Shown here: positions 8,326 through 18,600 of the stretch, piece by piece
Layout of the letters: each line of letters begins with the position of its first letter
How positions within the stretch are numbered: the first letter of the stretch is position 1
NCBI RefSeq assembly: GCF_000739875.1
Contig: NZ_BBJR01000025.1
Location: 1 to 64,000 of the forward strand
Source of the DNA: Comamonas aquatica NBRC 14918
Lineage (GTDB): Bacteria; Pseudomonadota; Gammaproteobacteria; Burkholderiales; Burkholderiaceae_C
Direction of reading: 5' to 3'
Length of the DNA stretch: 64,000 nucleotides
Made by a program: the position numbers and the translations under genes
Notes under the pieces: model-generated
The model's database searches: none
What the model was told of the DNA's origin: nothing
Seen by the model: only the letters and a program-made list of their open reading frames with translations

Positions 8326-10017
8326 TCAGGCGGTGGCAGTCTCGGCCTCCTGCAGCAGGCGCCACATCACCTTGCCGCTGCCGCTCTTGGGCAGGGCGTC
8401 GACAAAGGACACCAGGCGTGGCACCTTGTAGGCGGCCATGTTGTCGCGGCACCAGGCGATGATGCTTTCCTCGGTCTCCTGCCCCTGGTGGCTGGCGCGC
8501 AGCACCACCACGGCCTTGACCGTCTCGCCGCGGTAGGCGTCCTTGGCGGCGATCACACAGGCCTCCTGGATGGCGGGGTGGCGGAACATCAGCGCCTCCA
8601 CCTCGGCCGGCCAGACCTTGAAGCCGCTGGCATTGATCATGCGCTTGAGGCGGTCGGTGATGAAGAAGTAGCCATCCTCGTCCACGCGCCCCAGGTCGCC
8701 GGTGCGGAAGAACCGCTGCCCGTCGATCTCCACAAACACCGCGCGGGTCGCGGCCTCGTTGCGCCAGTAGCCCTGGAAGACCTGCGGGCCGCACACCACG
8801 ATCTCGCCCTGCTCACCCACGGGCATTTCCTGCAGCGTGTCGGGGTCGACCACGCGCGCATCGGTGCTGATGAAGGGGATGCCCAGGCACTGCTGCTTGG
8901 CATGCTCGGGCGGGTTGTTGTGCGAGGGGGCCGCGGTTTCTGTCAGCCCATAGCCCTCCTGGTAGCGCAGGCCATAGGCCTCGAACAACCGCTGCGCCAC
9001 TGCCTGGGGCATGGCGGCGCCGCCACCGCCGATGTAGGTCAGGCTGCTGAGGTCGAACTGCTGGAAGTTCGGGCTGGCAAACAGGTCGATCACCATGGTC
9101 GGGATGTTGGTCCAGTTGGTGACCTTGTACTGCGAGATCAGGCGCCCGGCCAGCTCCCGGTCCCAGCGCGGCATCAGCACCATGCTGCCGCCGGCGTAGA
9201 TGGTGGAATGCATCATGGACACCATGCCCGTGATGTGGAACATGGGGATGACCGCCAGGGTCACGTTCTCGCTGGTGGCCGCCCCCCACACCGCGCTGGC
9301 CACGGCATTGAACATGATGCTGGCGTGCGTGTGCATGCAGCCCTTGGGCAGGCCGGTGGTGCCGCTGGTGTAGGGCAGCACGCTCAGGTCCTGCGGGCCC
9401 ACCGTCAGCGCCGGTGCGGGCGCAGTGCAGGCCAGCGCCTGGTCCCAGGGCACGACCTGCCCGCCCTCCAGCTGCAGGGCCGGGCGCGGCATGGTCAGCC
9501 AGGCCTGCCAGACTTCGGGCACCGGCTCGCGCTGCGCGGGTGGCGGCAGATAGTCGCCCAGCTGGGTCACCACCACCTGCTGCAGGCCCTGGCCGGCGGG
9601 CAAGGCATTGCTGGCCTTAACCAGCTCGGCCCCCAGGTCGGCCGTGGTGATGGCCACCTGGACCTCGCCGTCGGTGATGTAGTGCTTGAGTTCCTCGGCC
9701 AGGTTCATCGGGTTCACCGGCACCACCACGGCGTTCGCGCGCAGGATGGCAAAGTGCGCCAGCACCAGCTGGGGCAGGTTCTGCATCAGCAGGATCACGC
9801 GGTCGCCCTGGCGCACGCCGGCGCTGTGCAGGTGGGCGGCCAGGCGCTCGGCCCCCTCGGCGAGTTCGCGGTAGCTGACGGCCCGGCCGAAGAAGTGCAG
9901 CGCGGGCTTGGACGGGTAACGGCGCGCACTGATCGCCAGGTTGTCCCACAACGAGGTGGCGGGAGGCATCAAGGTCCGGGGGGTGCGACGGGGCCAGTGT
10001 TGGAAGTGTGCGCGCAT
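8326..10017 (-). CDS. AMP-dependent acyl-CoA synthetase (fatty-acid/aryl-CoA ligase)
   Basis: Adenylate-forming enzyme, 563 residues, that activates a carboxylic acid as acyl-AMP and transfers it to CoA. The ATP-binding P-loop is YTSGTTGLPKGCMHTH, the A5-type motif is GYGLTETA, the A8 hinge is FRTGDLGRVDEDGYFF, and the catalytic lysine is in PKSGSGKVMWRLL near the end. The size fits the medium/long-chain group. ATG 10017 gives an N terminus MRAHFQHWPRR; ATG 9969 is an alternative, and no clear ribosome-binding site separates them. Monocistronic; a 7-bp palindrome upstream (10100-10117) may be its operator. Chain-length preference cannot be read. Confidence 0.88.
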   Translation of the reverse strand: MRAHFQHWPRRTPRTLMPPATSLWDNLAISARRYPSKPALHFFGRAVSYRELAEGAERLAAHLHSAGVRQGDRVILLMQNLPQLVLAHFAILRANAVVVPVNPMNLAEELKHYITDGEVQVAITTADLGAELVKASNALPAGQGLQQVVVTQLGDYLPPPAQREPVPEVWQAWLTMPRPALQLEGGQVVPWDQALACTAPAPALTVGPQDLSVLPYTSGTTGLPKGCMHTHASIMFNAVASAVWGAATSENVTLAVIPMFHITGMVSMMHSTIYAGGSMVLMPRWDRELAGRLISQYKVTNWTNIPTMVIDLFASPNFQQFDLSSLTYIGGGGAAMPQAVAQRLFEAYGLRYQEGYGLTETAAPSHNNPPEHAKQQCLGIPFISTDARVVDPDTLQEMPVGEQGEIVVCGPQVFQGYWRNEAATRAVFVEIDGQRFFRTGDLGRVDEDGYFFITDRLKRMINASGFKVWPAEVEALMFRHPAIQEACVIAAKDAYRGETVKAVVVLRASHQGQETEESIIAWCRDNMAAYKVPRLVSFVDALPKSGSGKVMWRLLQEAETATA

Positions 10018-10588
10018 GAAGCAGGTCCGTGAGAGGGTTGCGAATGCCCTGAAACTATCGCCTCCACCCGGGCGGCGCATTCGGGTAGGTCCCCACCCGG
10101 GGTCACGTGCGTGACCCGTTTTCGGGTTTCACCCTGCGGAACCTGCGAACGAACACGCTGTCATCCAACGCCGCGATCGGCACCGGCTTCGACAAACTGT
10201 CACATATGCGGCGCAGCATGCGCTATCCAAGTTGAAGCATGGAGCCCCCCGCATGGTGACCGACCCCGCGCAAGCCTGCCGTTTCTGGATGGCCTCGCTG
10301 CTCAGCATTGCGGACCTCAGTCCCGCGGCTGCGCCACCTGCCCCTGCTCCCAGCCCGCGCGCACCGGGAGTTCGCCCCCCATGGCGCCCGCATCCGGTGT
10401 ACCTGTATGTGCTGTGGCCCCACCTGGCCTTGTTGCTGTATGCCGGTTGATTTCAATGGTCAAAACGGCTTCAGGAGCTTATCCACTTTGTGTTAACAGC
10501 TACACAATCAGGAGCTCCCCCAGCGCGGCCCCTGCCAACCAGCAGCGGCGGCCGCTCGCGCCTGGGGTTGCCCCCACTCGGACCGACC
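10018..10588. other. 570-nt gap with palindrome and degenerate repeat
   Basis: No convincing gene. Near the left end is a perfect palindrome (10100-10117, listed separately). Around 10465-10515 is a weak copy of the dispersed repeat (GGAGCTT and AACAGCTA arms). A 65-codon frame from ATG 10254 has a GGAG upstream, but the protein is Pro/Ala-rich with no recognisable domain, so I do not call it. Confidence 0.4.
10100..10117. promoter_or_regulatory. Palindromic operator candidate upstream of acyl-CoA ligase
   Basis: GGGTCAC and GTGACCC form a perfect 7-bp inverted repeat with a 4-nt centre, about 85 nt before the ligase start. A TetR-type regulator would suit such a site, but no regulator gene is adjacent. 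Confidence 0.4.
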
Positions 10589-12388
10589 TCAGTCACGCAG
10601 GCGCCCTGCCGGCAGGTCCTGCGCCCCCGTCACCACCACATCGTTCCAGCGCGGGGTCTGCACGGACAACTGGCCTTCTTGCACGGCCTGGGCCAGTTGC
10701 GCACGCCCCTCGGGTGACAGCCCTCCCCAGGCCAACTGCCCCACCCGCGTCCAGCCGCCCTGCGCCTGCGGACCAAACACCTGGCAACTGGTGGTGTAGC
10801 CCCCCAGACGGCAGACCAGTGGCAAGGGCGGGCCCTGGCGCTCCAGCGGCAGTTGCAAGACCAGGCAGCGCACATCCTCACGCAGGCAATGCGCCAGATG
10901 ATCGCGCAGCGGCGGCGTTTCGATGGCGGCCCACCAGTCCTGCGCCGGGCGTTCGTGCCCTGGCGCCAGCTCCAGGTGGCCGGCCAGCGGCTGCGGCGGG
11001 GCTTCGGCCCGCGGCGCGCGCGTCATGCGCTCTGTCGCCACCAGCACCTGGGCCAGCCACTGGGCGACCTCCCCGGTGGCAAAGCGCGCCTCGGACTGCA
11101 AGGACTGCAGCGCGGCCAAGCCATGGCGGCCATGTTCCCAGCGCAGGCTGTCCAGATCGGCCAGGGACACCGGGGCCGTGGACTGCAGCAGGCGCTCGCG
11201 CTGGCTGGCCGCGCCCAGGCGGTAGGGATCGAGCAACGGCGTGTGCAGCAGCACCAGCAGCACCACCACCAGCCAGGACATGGCCGGATTCAGGCGCTGC
11301 ACGCCCTCCAGCCAGGGACCTTGCCAGCTGCGCACCGCCATCACGGCATAGCCCACGGCATACAGCAACAGCACTGCAGCCATGACCACCGCCCAGACGC
11401 GCTCGTGCGTCCAGCCGTATTGCTGCACACGCAGACAGACGGCCCACAGGGCCAGCCCCGCCAGCACCGGCATGGCCACCAGGGCAGCACCGATCAGGGC
11501 CCGCACTGGCGCGGGATAGGGTTCCTCGCTCGCCGCGCCGTCCTGGTAGACGGCGTTCACAAACAGCAGCATCCACAGCCACACGCCCATCAGCAGCGGC
11601 GCGGCCTTGCGCGTCTCCCACAGACTTTGCACCCCCGTGAAAGGCAGGAACAGCACGAACAGCACCACCACCAGTGACAGCAAGGGCAACAGCAGCTTGC
11701 ACAGCGCCAGCGCCAACTGCAACAGCATGCGCAACGGTTTGGGCTGGCCACGGGCCAGCACCAGGCCCACGCCGACCATGCCCCCGGTCGCCAGACAGAC
11801 GAACAGCGGCTGCGTGAAGGTGGTGACAAACAACTTCACCTTTAGCAGCGCGAACAAGCCCGCCCACAGCCCCAGCACCGACCAGCACAGCCCCACAAAT
11901 TTGGTGACAAAGCCAATCACCATGGCGTTGTTCCAGGCGTGCGTGAACAAGCTGGCATACGGCACATGGCGCAGGCTGCGGTGTTGCAACAGCGCCTGCA
12001 CCCAGGCTAGGACCACCAGCAGCAGCGCGCCCTGGGCCAGCAGCCAGGGCCACCAGATGCGGGGCAGCCAGCGATCGCCCATGAACCACACGACGCTGAA
12101 GTTCAACCCCGCCGTCACGGCGCCGACCACGGCCAGGCTGGCCCACCACAGGCGGTCGCGCAGTTGCAGCGCCGACATCATCGCAAACAGCGAGACCGCC
12201 AGCAGCAGCGACAGCCAGGGCGCGCGCGCCTGGGGTTCGCTGCCCAGCCAGCCCTGCACAAAGGCGTAGACCAGCCCGCCTTGCAACAAGCCGGTCAGCA
12301 CCAGCATTTCACGCGTCAGGCGCGGCAAGGCAGGCAGGGAGGACGTGGCCTCCGGGGACACCGGGGCAGAGGAAGGGGCAATGGACAT
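10589..12388 (-). CDS. DUF4153 family polytopic membrane protein
   Basis: 599-residue inner-membrane protein. The first about 400 residues consist of roughly twelve hydrophobic helices. Conserved-looking loops include PYASLFTHAWNN and VNAVYQDGA, as in the DUF4153 family. The last about 190 residues are soluble and variable. The family has no established function. ATG 12388 (MSIAPSSAPVS) is chosen because the frame upstream loses coding character; no clear ribosome-binding site. It lies alone between the acyl-CoA ligase and panC. Confidence 0.75.
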   Translation of the reverse strand: MSIAPSSAPVSPEATSSLPALPRLTREMLVLTGLLQGGLVYAFVQGWLGSEPQARAPWLSLLLAVSLFAMMSALQLRDRLWWASLAVVGAVTAGLNFSVVWFMGDRWLPRIWWPWLLAQGALLLVVLAWVQALLQHRSLRHVPYASLFTHAWNNAMVIGFVTKFVGLCWSVLGLWAGLFALLKVKLFVTTFTQPLFVCLATGGMVGVGLVLARGQPKPLRMLLQLALALCKLLLPLLSLVVVLFVLFLPFTGVQSLWETRKAAPLLMGVWLWMLLFVNAVYQDGAASEEPYPAPVRALIGAALVAMPVLAGLALWAVCLRVQQYGWTHERVWAVVMAAVLLLYAVGYAVMAVRSWQGPWLEGVQRLNPAMSWLVVVLLVLLHTPLLDPYRLGAASQRERLLQSTAPVSLADLDSLRWEHGRHGLAALQSLQSEARFATGEVAQWLAQVLVATERMTRAPRAEAPPQPLAGHLELAPGHERPAQDWWAAIETPPLRDHLAHCLREDVRCLVLQLPLERQGPPLPLVCRLGGYTTSCQVFGPQAQGGWTRVGQLAWGGLSPEGRAQLAQAVQEGQLSVQTPRWNDVVVTGAQDLPAGRLRD

Positions 12389-12630
12389 GGGCAAGGCGAT
12401 GGCCCGCACCGGGTGGTGCGGGCCGGGGACAGATGACACAGTGCACCAGCGTAGCAGCCCTGCCGTGCCACGCCAACAACAGGCGATGTGCGCCAACGCT
12501 GGGGCATGGTGGACAAGCGCTCAGATGCCCGGCCCTGACACCACCCCGACCTGCCAGCTGGCGGGCCGCAGCGGACCTGCCGCAGAAAGCCCCCTCACCC
12601 CACGGTGGTCCGGGCTGGGGTACCTAGCGC

Positions 12631-13479
12631 CTAGAACTCGAGGTTGTCGATCAAGCGGGTGCTGCCCAGGCGGGCGGCGCCCAGGGCCACCAGCGGCGAC
12701 GACGGGGCCGCACCGGCGGCCGGGGGCAGCAGGTCGTCCCGCTGGCGCACGGTCAGGTAGTCGGGCTGCCAGCCCAGGGCCGTCAGGCGTTCCATGGCCT
12801 GGGCTTCGAGCTGCGCCAGCGGCTGCTGCGTCTGGCGCACCTGGGTGGCCAGCCACTCCAGCTGCGCATACAGCGCGCGGGCCTGGGCCCGCTGCTCGGC
12901 GCTGAGGTAGGCATTGCGCGAACTCAGGGCCAGGCCGTCCCCGGCCCGCTCCGTGTCCACCCCGACGATCTGCACGGGCAGCGCAAACTGCTGCACCATG
13001 TGGCGGATCACCAGCAACTGCTGGTAGTCCTTCTTGCCAAAGACCCCGACCCCGCCGCCCGCGGCACCGAACACGCAGGCGAACAGCTTCATCACCACGG
13101 TGCACACGCCGGTAAAGAAGCCCGGGCGGAAATGCCCTTCCAGGATGTCCGCCAGCGCCGGATCGGGCTGCAGCTTGAAGGTCTGGGGCTGGGGGTACAG
13201 GTCCGGCTCGCGCGGGGCGAACAGCACGTCGCAGCCCTGTGCCTGCAGCTTAGCGCAGTCGGCCTCGAAGGTGCGCGGGTAGCTGTCGAAGTCTTCGTGC
13301 GGCAGGAACTGCAGGCGGTTGACGAAGATGCTGGCGACGGTGACATCGCCATGCCCGCGCGCATGGCGCACCAGGGACAGGTGGCCGTCGTGCAGGTTAC
13401 CCATGGTGGGCACAAAGGCGGGCCGACCACGGCCGGCCAGGGTCTGGCGCAAGGCCTCGACGGTGTGAACGATCTGCAT
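12631..13479 (-). CDS. panC: Pantothenate synthetase (pantoate-beta-alanine ligase)
   Basis: Condenses pantoate and beta-alanine with ATP, the last step to pantothenate, in the cytosol. 282 residues, normal length. Motifs: [16 protein letters not shown] (HxGH nucleotidylyl-transferase type, about residues 26-41), [12 protein letters not shown] and [11 protein letters not shown] 13479 follows an AGAGAGA site at about 8 nt. It is 37 nt downstream of panB on the same strand, so the two are almost certainly cotranscribed, with panD just upstream. Confidence 0.96.
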   Translation of the reverse strand: MQIVHTVEALRQTLAGRGRPAFVPTMGNLHDGHLSLVRHARGHGDVTVASIFVNRLQFLPHEDFDSYPRTFEADCAKLQAQGCDVLFAPREPDLYPQPQTFKLQPDPALADILEGHFRPGFFTGVCTVVMKLFACVFGAAGGGVGVFGKKDYQQLLVIRHMVQQFALPVQIVGVDTERAGDGLALSSRNAYLSAEQRAQARALYAQLEWLATQVRQTQQPLAQLEAQAMERLTALGWQPDYLTVRQRDDLLPPAAGAAPSSPLVALGAARLGSTRLIDNLEF

Positions 13480-13516
13480 GGCAGCAATCTCTCTGGGGTG
13501 GGAAACGCCCGGTGGC

Positions 13517-14410
13517 TTACCAGGCGTGCAATTGGTTGTCCGGGAAGCTGCCGGCCTTCACGGCCTGCACGTAGGCCTGCATGGCCCCCTTGATGCTGCC
13601 GGCCTCCTGCATGAAGTTGTGCACGAACTTGGGCATCTTGCCCAGGTTCATGCCCAGCATGTCGTGCAGCACCAGCACCTGCCCGGCCGTGCCGTTGCCG
13701 GCGCCAATGCCGATGGTGTGGCAGTGCGCCAGCTCCTGGGTGATGCTGGCGGCCAGGGCCGCCGGCACCATCTCCAGCACCAGCATGGCCGCGCCGGCGT
13801 TCTGCAGCTCCAGCGACTGCTGGCGCAGCAGCTGCGCGGCGGCTTCGTCCTTGCCCTGGACGCGGTAGCCGCCCAGGGCGTACACGGTCTGCGGTGTCAG
13901 CCCCAGGTGGGCGCACACGGGCACCCCGCGCGCCACCAGGAACTCCACCGTGCGGGCCGTCCAGCCGCCACCCTCCAGCTTGACCATGTGCGCACCGGCC
14001 TGCATCAGGGCGCAGGCATTGCGCATGGCCTGCTCGGCGCTTTCGGCGTAGCTGCCATAGGGCATGTCGGCCACCAGCCAGGTCGTGCCCTGGCTGCGGT
14101 GCAGGCCGCGCGCCACGCTGGCCGTGTGGTAGACCATGTCCTCCACCGACACGCCCACGGTGCTGTGCCGCCCCTGGCAGACCATGCCCAGGGAGTCGCC
14201 CACCAGGATGCAGTCCACGCCCGCCGCATCGGCCACGGCCGCAAACGTGGCGTCGTAGGCCGTCAGCATGGCGATCTTTTCGCCCTGCGCCCGCATGTGC
14301 GCCAGGCGCGGCAGGCTCACCGGCTTGCGGGCCGGCATGGGGGATGCGGGGGGGATGGTTCCGTACGGCGTGCCCGTGGGGACACCGCCATCTGTGTGCA
14401 ATGAAGTCAT
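13517..14410 (-). CDS. panB: 3-methyl-2-oxobutanoate hydroxymethyltransferase
   Basis: First committed step of pantoate synthesis: adds a hydroxymethyl group from methylene-THF to 2-ketoisovalerate. 297 residues. Conserved segments: [32 protein letters not shown] (metal-binding Asp), and [12 protein letters not shown]. The N-terminal about 25 residues are longer than in E. coli PanB. ATG 14410 is preferred over TTG 14419 because the AGGTGA site is 9 nt from the ATG but abuts the TTG. Central gene of the panD-panB-panC group. Confidence 0.95.
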   Translation of the reverse strand: MTSLHTDGGVPTGTPYGTIPPASPMPARKPVSLPRLAHMRAQGEKIAMLTAYDATFAAVADAAGVDCILVGDSLGMVCQGRHSTVGVSVEDMVYHTASVARGLHRSQGTTWLVADMPYGSYAESAEQAMRNACALMQAGAHMVKLEGGGWTARTVEFLVARGVPVCAHLGLTPQTVYALGGYRVQGKDEAAAQLLRQQSLELQNAGAAMLVLEMVPAALAASITQELAHCHTIGIGAGNGTAGQVLVLHDMLGMNLGKMPKFVHNFMQEAGSIKGAMQAYVQAVKAGSFPDNQLHAW

Positions 14411-14530
14411 GTCGGTCAATCACCTGCGCCACGGTGGCGGGGGCGCTGGCGCCCTGCCCGCCCGGGCTGGTTCAACGGAGCCCCCGGGCACCCAGCGCCC
14501 GGGGAACATGGAAAGCGGCTCAGCGCCGGT

Positions 14531-14911
14531 TCACAGCGTCTGCGTCGGCACCTTGTGGCGCAGCTCGGTCTGGCGGTTGTGTTCGTCCACGAACACCAGC
14601 TGGGGCTGGTGCTCCGCGACATCGCTTTCGTGCACCTGGGCAAAGGCGGCAATGATCAGCAGATCGCCCACGGCGGCACGGCGCGCGGCCGAGCCATTCA
14701 CCGAAATCATGCCGCTGCCGCGCTGCCCCTTGATGGCGTAAGTGACGAAGCGCTCGCCGTTGTCAATGTTCCAGATGTGGATCTGCTCGTTTTCGGCGAT
14801 GTTGGCAGCGTCCAGCAGATCCTCGTCGATCGCGCACGAGCCTTCGTAGTGCAGCTCGCATTGCGTGGTCTTGACCCGGTGGATCTTGGACTTCAAAAGT
14901 GTGCGGAACAT
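14531..14911 (-). CDS. panD: Aspartate 1-decarboxylase precursor
   Basis: Makes beta-alanine from L-aspartate. 126 residues. The self-cleavage site that creates the pyruvoyl group is present at Gly24-Ser25 (HYEGSCAID), and the active-site lysine is Lys9 ([10 protein letters not shown]). ATG 14911 has AGGGAGA at about 6 nt, typical of a well-translated gene. With panB and panC downstream, the window holds three of the pantothenate steps; ketopantoate reductase (panE or ilvC) is not here. Confidence 0.96.
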   Translation of the reverse strand: MFRTLLKSKIHRVKTTQCELHYEGSCAIDEDLLDAANIAENEQIHIWNIDNGERFVTYAIKGQRGSGMISVNGSAARRAAVGDLLIIAAFAQVHESDVAEHQPQLVFVDEHNRQTELRHKVPTQTL

Positions 14912-15118
14912 GGTGTCTCCCTGTCTGTGTCTGTGGCACACCGCTGTGGGTTGTCACCAAGCACCCACTTGCGCGGCGTCCCTTGTTGCGCCGCCGCATT
15001 GTGCACGCGCCGGCCCCGGGGCTCAAGCCCAAAACACCCAGGTTTGTGACGGCCAAGCTTGACGCTGGTGCAGCGATATGGCGCGGCCACCCGCCACCGG
15101 CCCGCTAGGATGCGGGGC

Positions 15119-15589
15119 ATGTCCATCCATACCGACTCCCTGGCGCCCCCCATGACCGGAGCCGTCACCGGCGCCCTGCGCACCACCTTGCGCCTTGAAG
15201 GGCTGTGCGTGCTGCTGGTCGCCACGGCCTGCTATGCCCGCTACGGCCAGGGCTGGGGCTGGTTTGCCACCCTGTTCCTGGTGCCGGACCTGGCCTTTCT
15301 GGGCTACCTGGCCGGGGCCCGCGTGGGCGCCATCGCCTACAACCTGAGCCACGCCTACATCGGCACCCTGGCCTGCCTGCTGGCCGGCGTGCTGCTGCCG
15401 CACCCGTTGTGGCTGGCGGCCGGCCTGATCTGGGCGGCGCACATCGGCTTTGACCGGGCCTTGGGCTACGGCCTGAAATATGCGCAAGGCTTTGGCTTCA
15501 CGCACCTGGGCCTGATCGGCAAGCAGGCACGGGGTACGGCGGGTACGGCGGCTGCGCCGCAGGCCCCCAGCGCCACCGCGCAGCGCTGA
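15119..15589 (+). CDS. DUF4260 family membrane protein
   Basis: 156 residues with about four hydrophobic helices (for example ATLFLVPDLAFLGYLAGA and LACLLAGVLLPHPLWLAAGLIW) and the signature AAHIGFDRALGYGLKY near the C terminus, typical of DUF4260. No function is established for the family. ATG 15119 has AGGA at 8 nt; ATG 15110 overlaps that site and is less likely. The Ala/Thr-rich tail is variable. Divergent from panD and convergent with hrpA. Confidence 0.75.
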   Translation: MSIHTDSLAPPMTGAVTGALRTTLRLEGLCVLLVATACYARYGQGWGWFATLFLVPDLAFLGYLAGARVGAIAYNLSHAYIGTLACLLAGVLLPHPLWLAAGLIWAAHIGFDRALGYGLKYAQGFGFTHLGLIGKQARGTAGTAAAPQAPSATAQR

Positions 15590-15646
15590 GGCATTGCCCC
15601 GGCCACCGCAACAGCGGCCGGAGCGCACGCGGCGCCTCGCGCCCGT

Positions 15647-18600
15647 TCACTGCTGCAGCTGGCCCCAGACCTTGTCCAGGCGCTTGGCACTGACCGGGTA
15701 CGGCGTGCGCAGCTCCTGCGCGAAAAAGCTCACGCGCAGCTCCTCCAGCATCCAGCGGTACTCTTGCATGCGTGCGTCCACCTGGCCCTTGCGCTCGGCC
15801 ACCAGGCGCCAGTAGCGCTGCTCCAGCGGCTGCAGTTCCTTGAGCTTGGCGGCATCGCGCGCCGGATCGGCGCGGTACTTGTCCAGGCGCGTGGTGATGG
15901 CCTTGAGGTAGCGCGCGTAATGCCCCAGCTGGGCCCAGGGGGCCACGGCGATGAAGTTCTTAGGCATCAGCTTTTGTAGCTGCTCGCCCGCGTCCTTCGT
16001 GGCTTCCGGAGCATTTTTGGTGTCCTTGATCTTGCGCGCCGCAGCGGCGTACTCGGTCAGGATGGTGCCGGCCATGCGGGCCACCTCGTTGGCGATCAGG
16101 GTCAGGCGCCCGCGCCCGTCCTGCACGCGCTGATGGAAATCCGCCGCATTCGCGGGCAGGGGCTCCTGCAGGAAGGCACGGTCGATCGCCACATCGATGA
16201 TCTGGGCGCGCAGCTCCTCCTGCGTGCCCAGCGGCATGTAGGCCACGGCCATCTTCTGCAGGTCCGGGATGTTCTTTTCCAGGTACTTGAGCGCGTCCTT
16301 GATCTGCAGCGCAAACAGGCGGCGCAGGCCCACGCGGTGGCGGGCGGCGGCCACCTCGGGCTCATCGAACACCTCGATGCCGACCTCGCTGCCATGGTCG
16401 ATCAGCGCGGGAAAGCCGATCAGGGTGGTGCTGCCCTTGCTGATCTCCATCAGCTCGGGCAGCTCGCCAAAGCTCCAGGCGGTGTAGCGCTGCTCGGCCT
16501 TCTGGGCCGGCGACTTGGGAGGTGCGACCTTGTCGTTTTTAGGAGCTGCCTGCGCTTGCCCTGCTTGCGCTAGAGGCTGTTTTTGCTCTGAAGACTTGGG
16601 CGCCTCGACGGTGCTGCTGACCTTGAGCGCCGCCAGCGCCTGAAAGGCACCGCGTGCCTTGGCGCCCCACTCGGCCTTGAGGGCGGCCAGATTGCGGCCC
16701 TGGCCCAGCTGGCGGCCGTGCTCGTCGATCACACGGAAGTTCATGAACAGGTGCGGGCTGAGCATGTCCAGCTTGAAGTCGGCGCGCTTGACGTCCAGCG
16801 AGGTCTCGTCGCGCACCTGCTTGAGCAGGGCCTCAATCAGCCCGCCCTTGGCCCAGCGCTCGGACTGCGTGAACAGCTCGGCCAGGCGCGCCGCGTTCTC
16901 GGGCAGCGGCACGAAACGGCTGCGCGGGCGCTGCGGCAGGCTCTTGAGCAGGGCCTGGATCTTGTCCTTGAGCATGCCGGGCACCAGCCACTCGGCGCGC
17001 TCCTCGGACACTTGGTTGAGCACGAACAGCGGCACGGTGACGGTGACGCCATCGCGCGCATCGCCGGGGCTGTGCAGGTAGGCCGCGCTGCAGTCCACAC
17101 CGCCCAGCTTGACCACCTTGGGGAAGTTGTCGGTGGTGATGCCGGCGGCCTCGTGGCGCATCAGCTCGTCCCTGGACAGGCGCAGCAGCTCGGGCTGGCC
17201 CTTGCCCGCGGCGCGGAACCACTGGTCGAAGGTGGCGCCGCTGTACACGTCGCGCGGCAGGTGCTGGTCGTAGAAGGCGAAGATCAGCTCGTCGTCCACC
17301 AGCACGTCCTGGCGGCGGCTCTTGTGCTCCAGCTCCTCGACCTTGCGCACCAGCTTGAGGTTGGCGGCCAGGAAGTGCCAGTGCGTGTCCCACTCGCCCT
17401 CCACCAGCGCCTGGCGGATGAACTGGGTGCGCGCCGCATCGGGATCGACCCGGCCGTAGCTGACGCGGCGGCCGCTGTAGACCACCAGGCCGTAGAGCGT
17501 GGCGCGCTCCAGCGCCACCACGTCGGCCTGCTTCTTGGACCAGTGCGGGTCCAGCAGCTGCTTTTTCAGCAGGTGCGCGCCCACCTCCTCCAGCCACTGC
17601 GGCTCGATGGCGGCAATGCCGCGGCCATACAGGCGCGAGGTCTCGACCTGCTCGGCCGCCACGATCCAGCGCCCGGGCTTCTTGCTCAGGTGGGCACCGG
17701 GGTGCGGGTGGAACTTGATGCCGTGCGCGCCCAGGTAGGCGTCGCTCTCCTCGCCCTTGTAGCCGATGTTGCCCAGCAGACCGGACAGCATGGACAGGTG
17801 CACGGCGTCGTAGCCGGCGGCCTCGGTGTTGATCTGCCAGCGGTGCTCCTTGACCACCGTCAGCAGCTGGGAATGGATGTCGCGCCACTCGCGCACGCGG
17901 CGGATGTTGATGTAGTTCTGGCGCAGCAACTGTTCCCACTGGCGGTTGCTGAGCTTGTGCGTGGCGTCCTCCACCGTTTCGGATGGGTTGAACAGCGCCA
18001 GCCGCTCCTCCACCGTGCCCTCGGGCTGCGCGCCGCTGGCGCGCTGGCTGACCGGCAGGAAGGCCTGGTTGCGCGCCGAAGGCTTGGCCGCGGGCTTGCT
18101 TTGCGCCGCCATCTCCGCGCGCGTCTTGGCCACCACCTTGCCGCCGCGCGCGTCCTGCAGCCATTTCCACAGGCGCAGGTAGCCGGTGAACTCGCTTTTC
18201 TCGTCATCGAACTTGGCATGCTGCTGGTCGGCCTGCTGCTGGGCTTCCAGCGGCCGGTCGCGCACGTCCGGCACCGACAGGGCCGAGGCAATCACCAGCA
18301 CCTCGGCCACGGCACCGCGCGCACGCGCCTCCAGAATCATGCGCCCCACGCGCGGGTCCAGCGGCAGGCGGGCCAGCTCCTGGCCCATGGGCAGCAGGTG
18401 GCCGCGCTCGTCCACGGCGCCCAGCTCGGCCAGCAGCTGGTAGCCGTCGGCAATGGCACGGCCCGAGGGCGCTTCCAGGAACGGGAAGTTCACCACATCG
18501 CCCAGGCCCAGCGACTTCATGCGCAGGATCACGCCAGCCAGCGAGCTGCGCAGGATTTCCGGGTCGGTGAAGCGGGCGCGGCTGGTGAAATCGGCCTCGT

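Noticed and set aside
10232-10450. Short plus-strand frame between the acyl-CoA ligase and the DUF4153 gene
   Set aside because: Has a possible ribosome-binding site at ATG 10254, but the product is Pro/Ala-rich without any recognisable feature; evidence is too thin.
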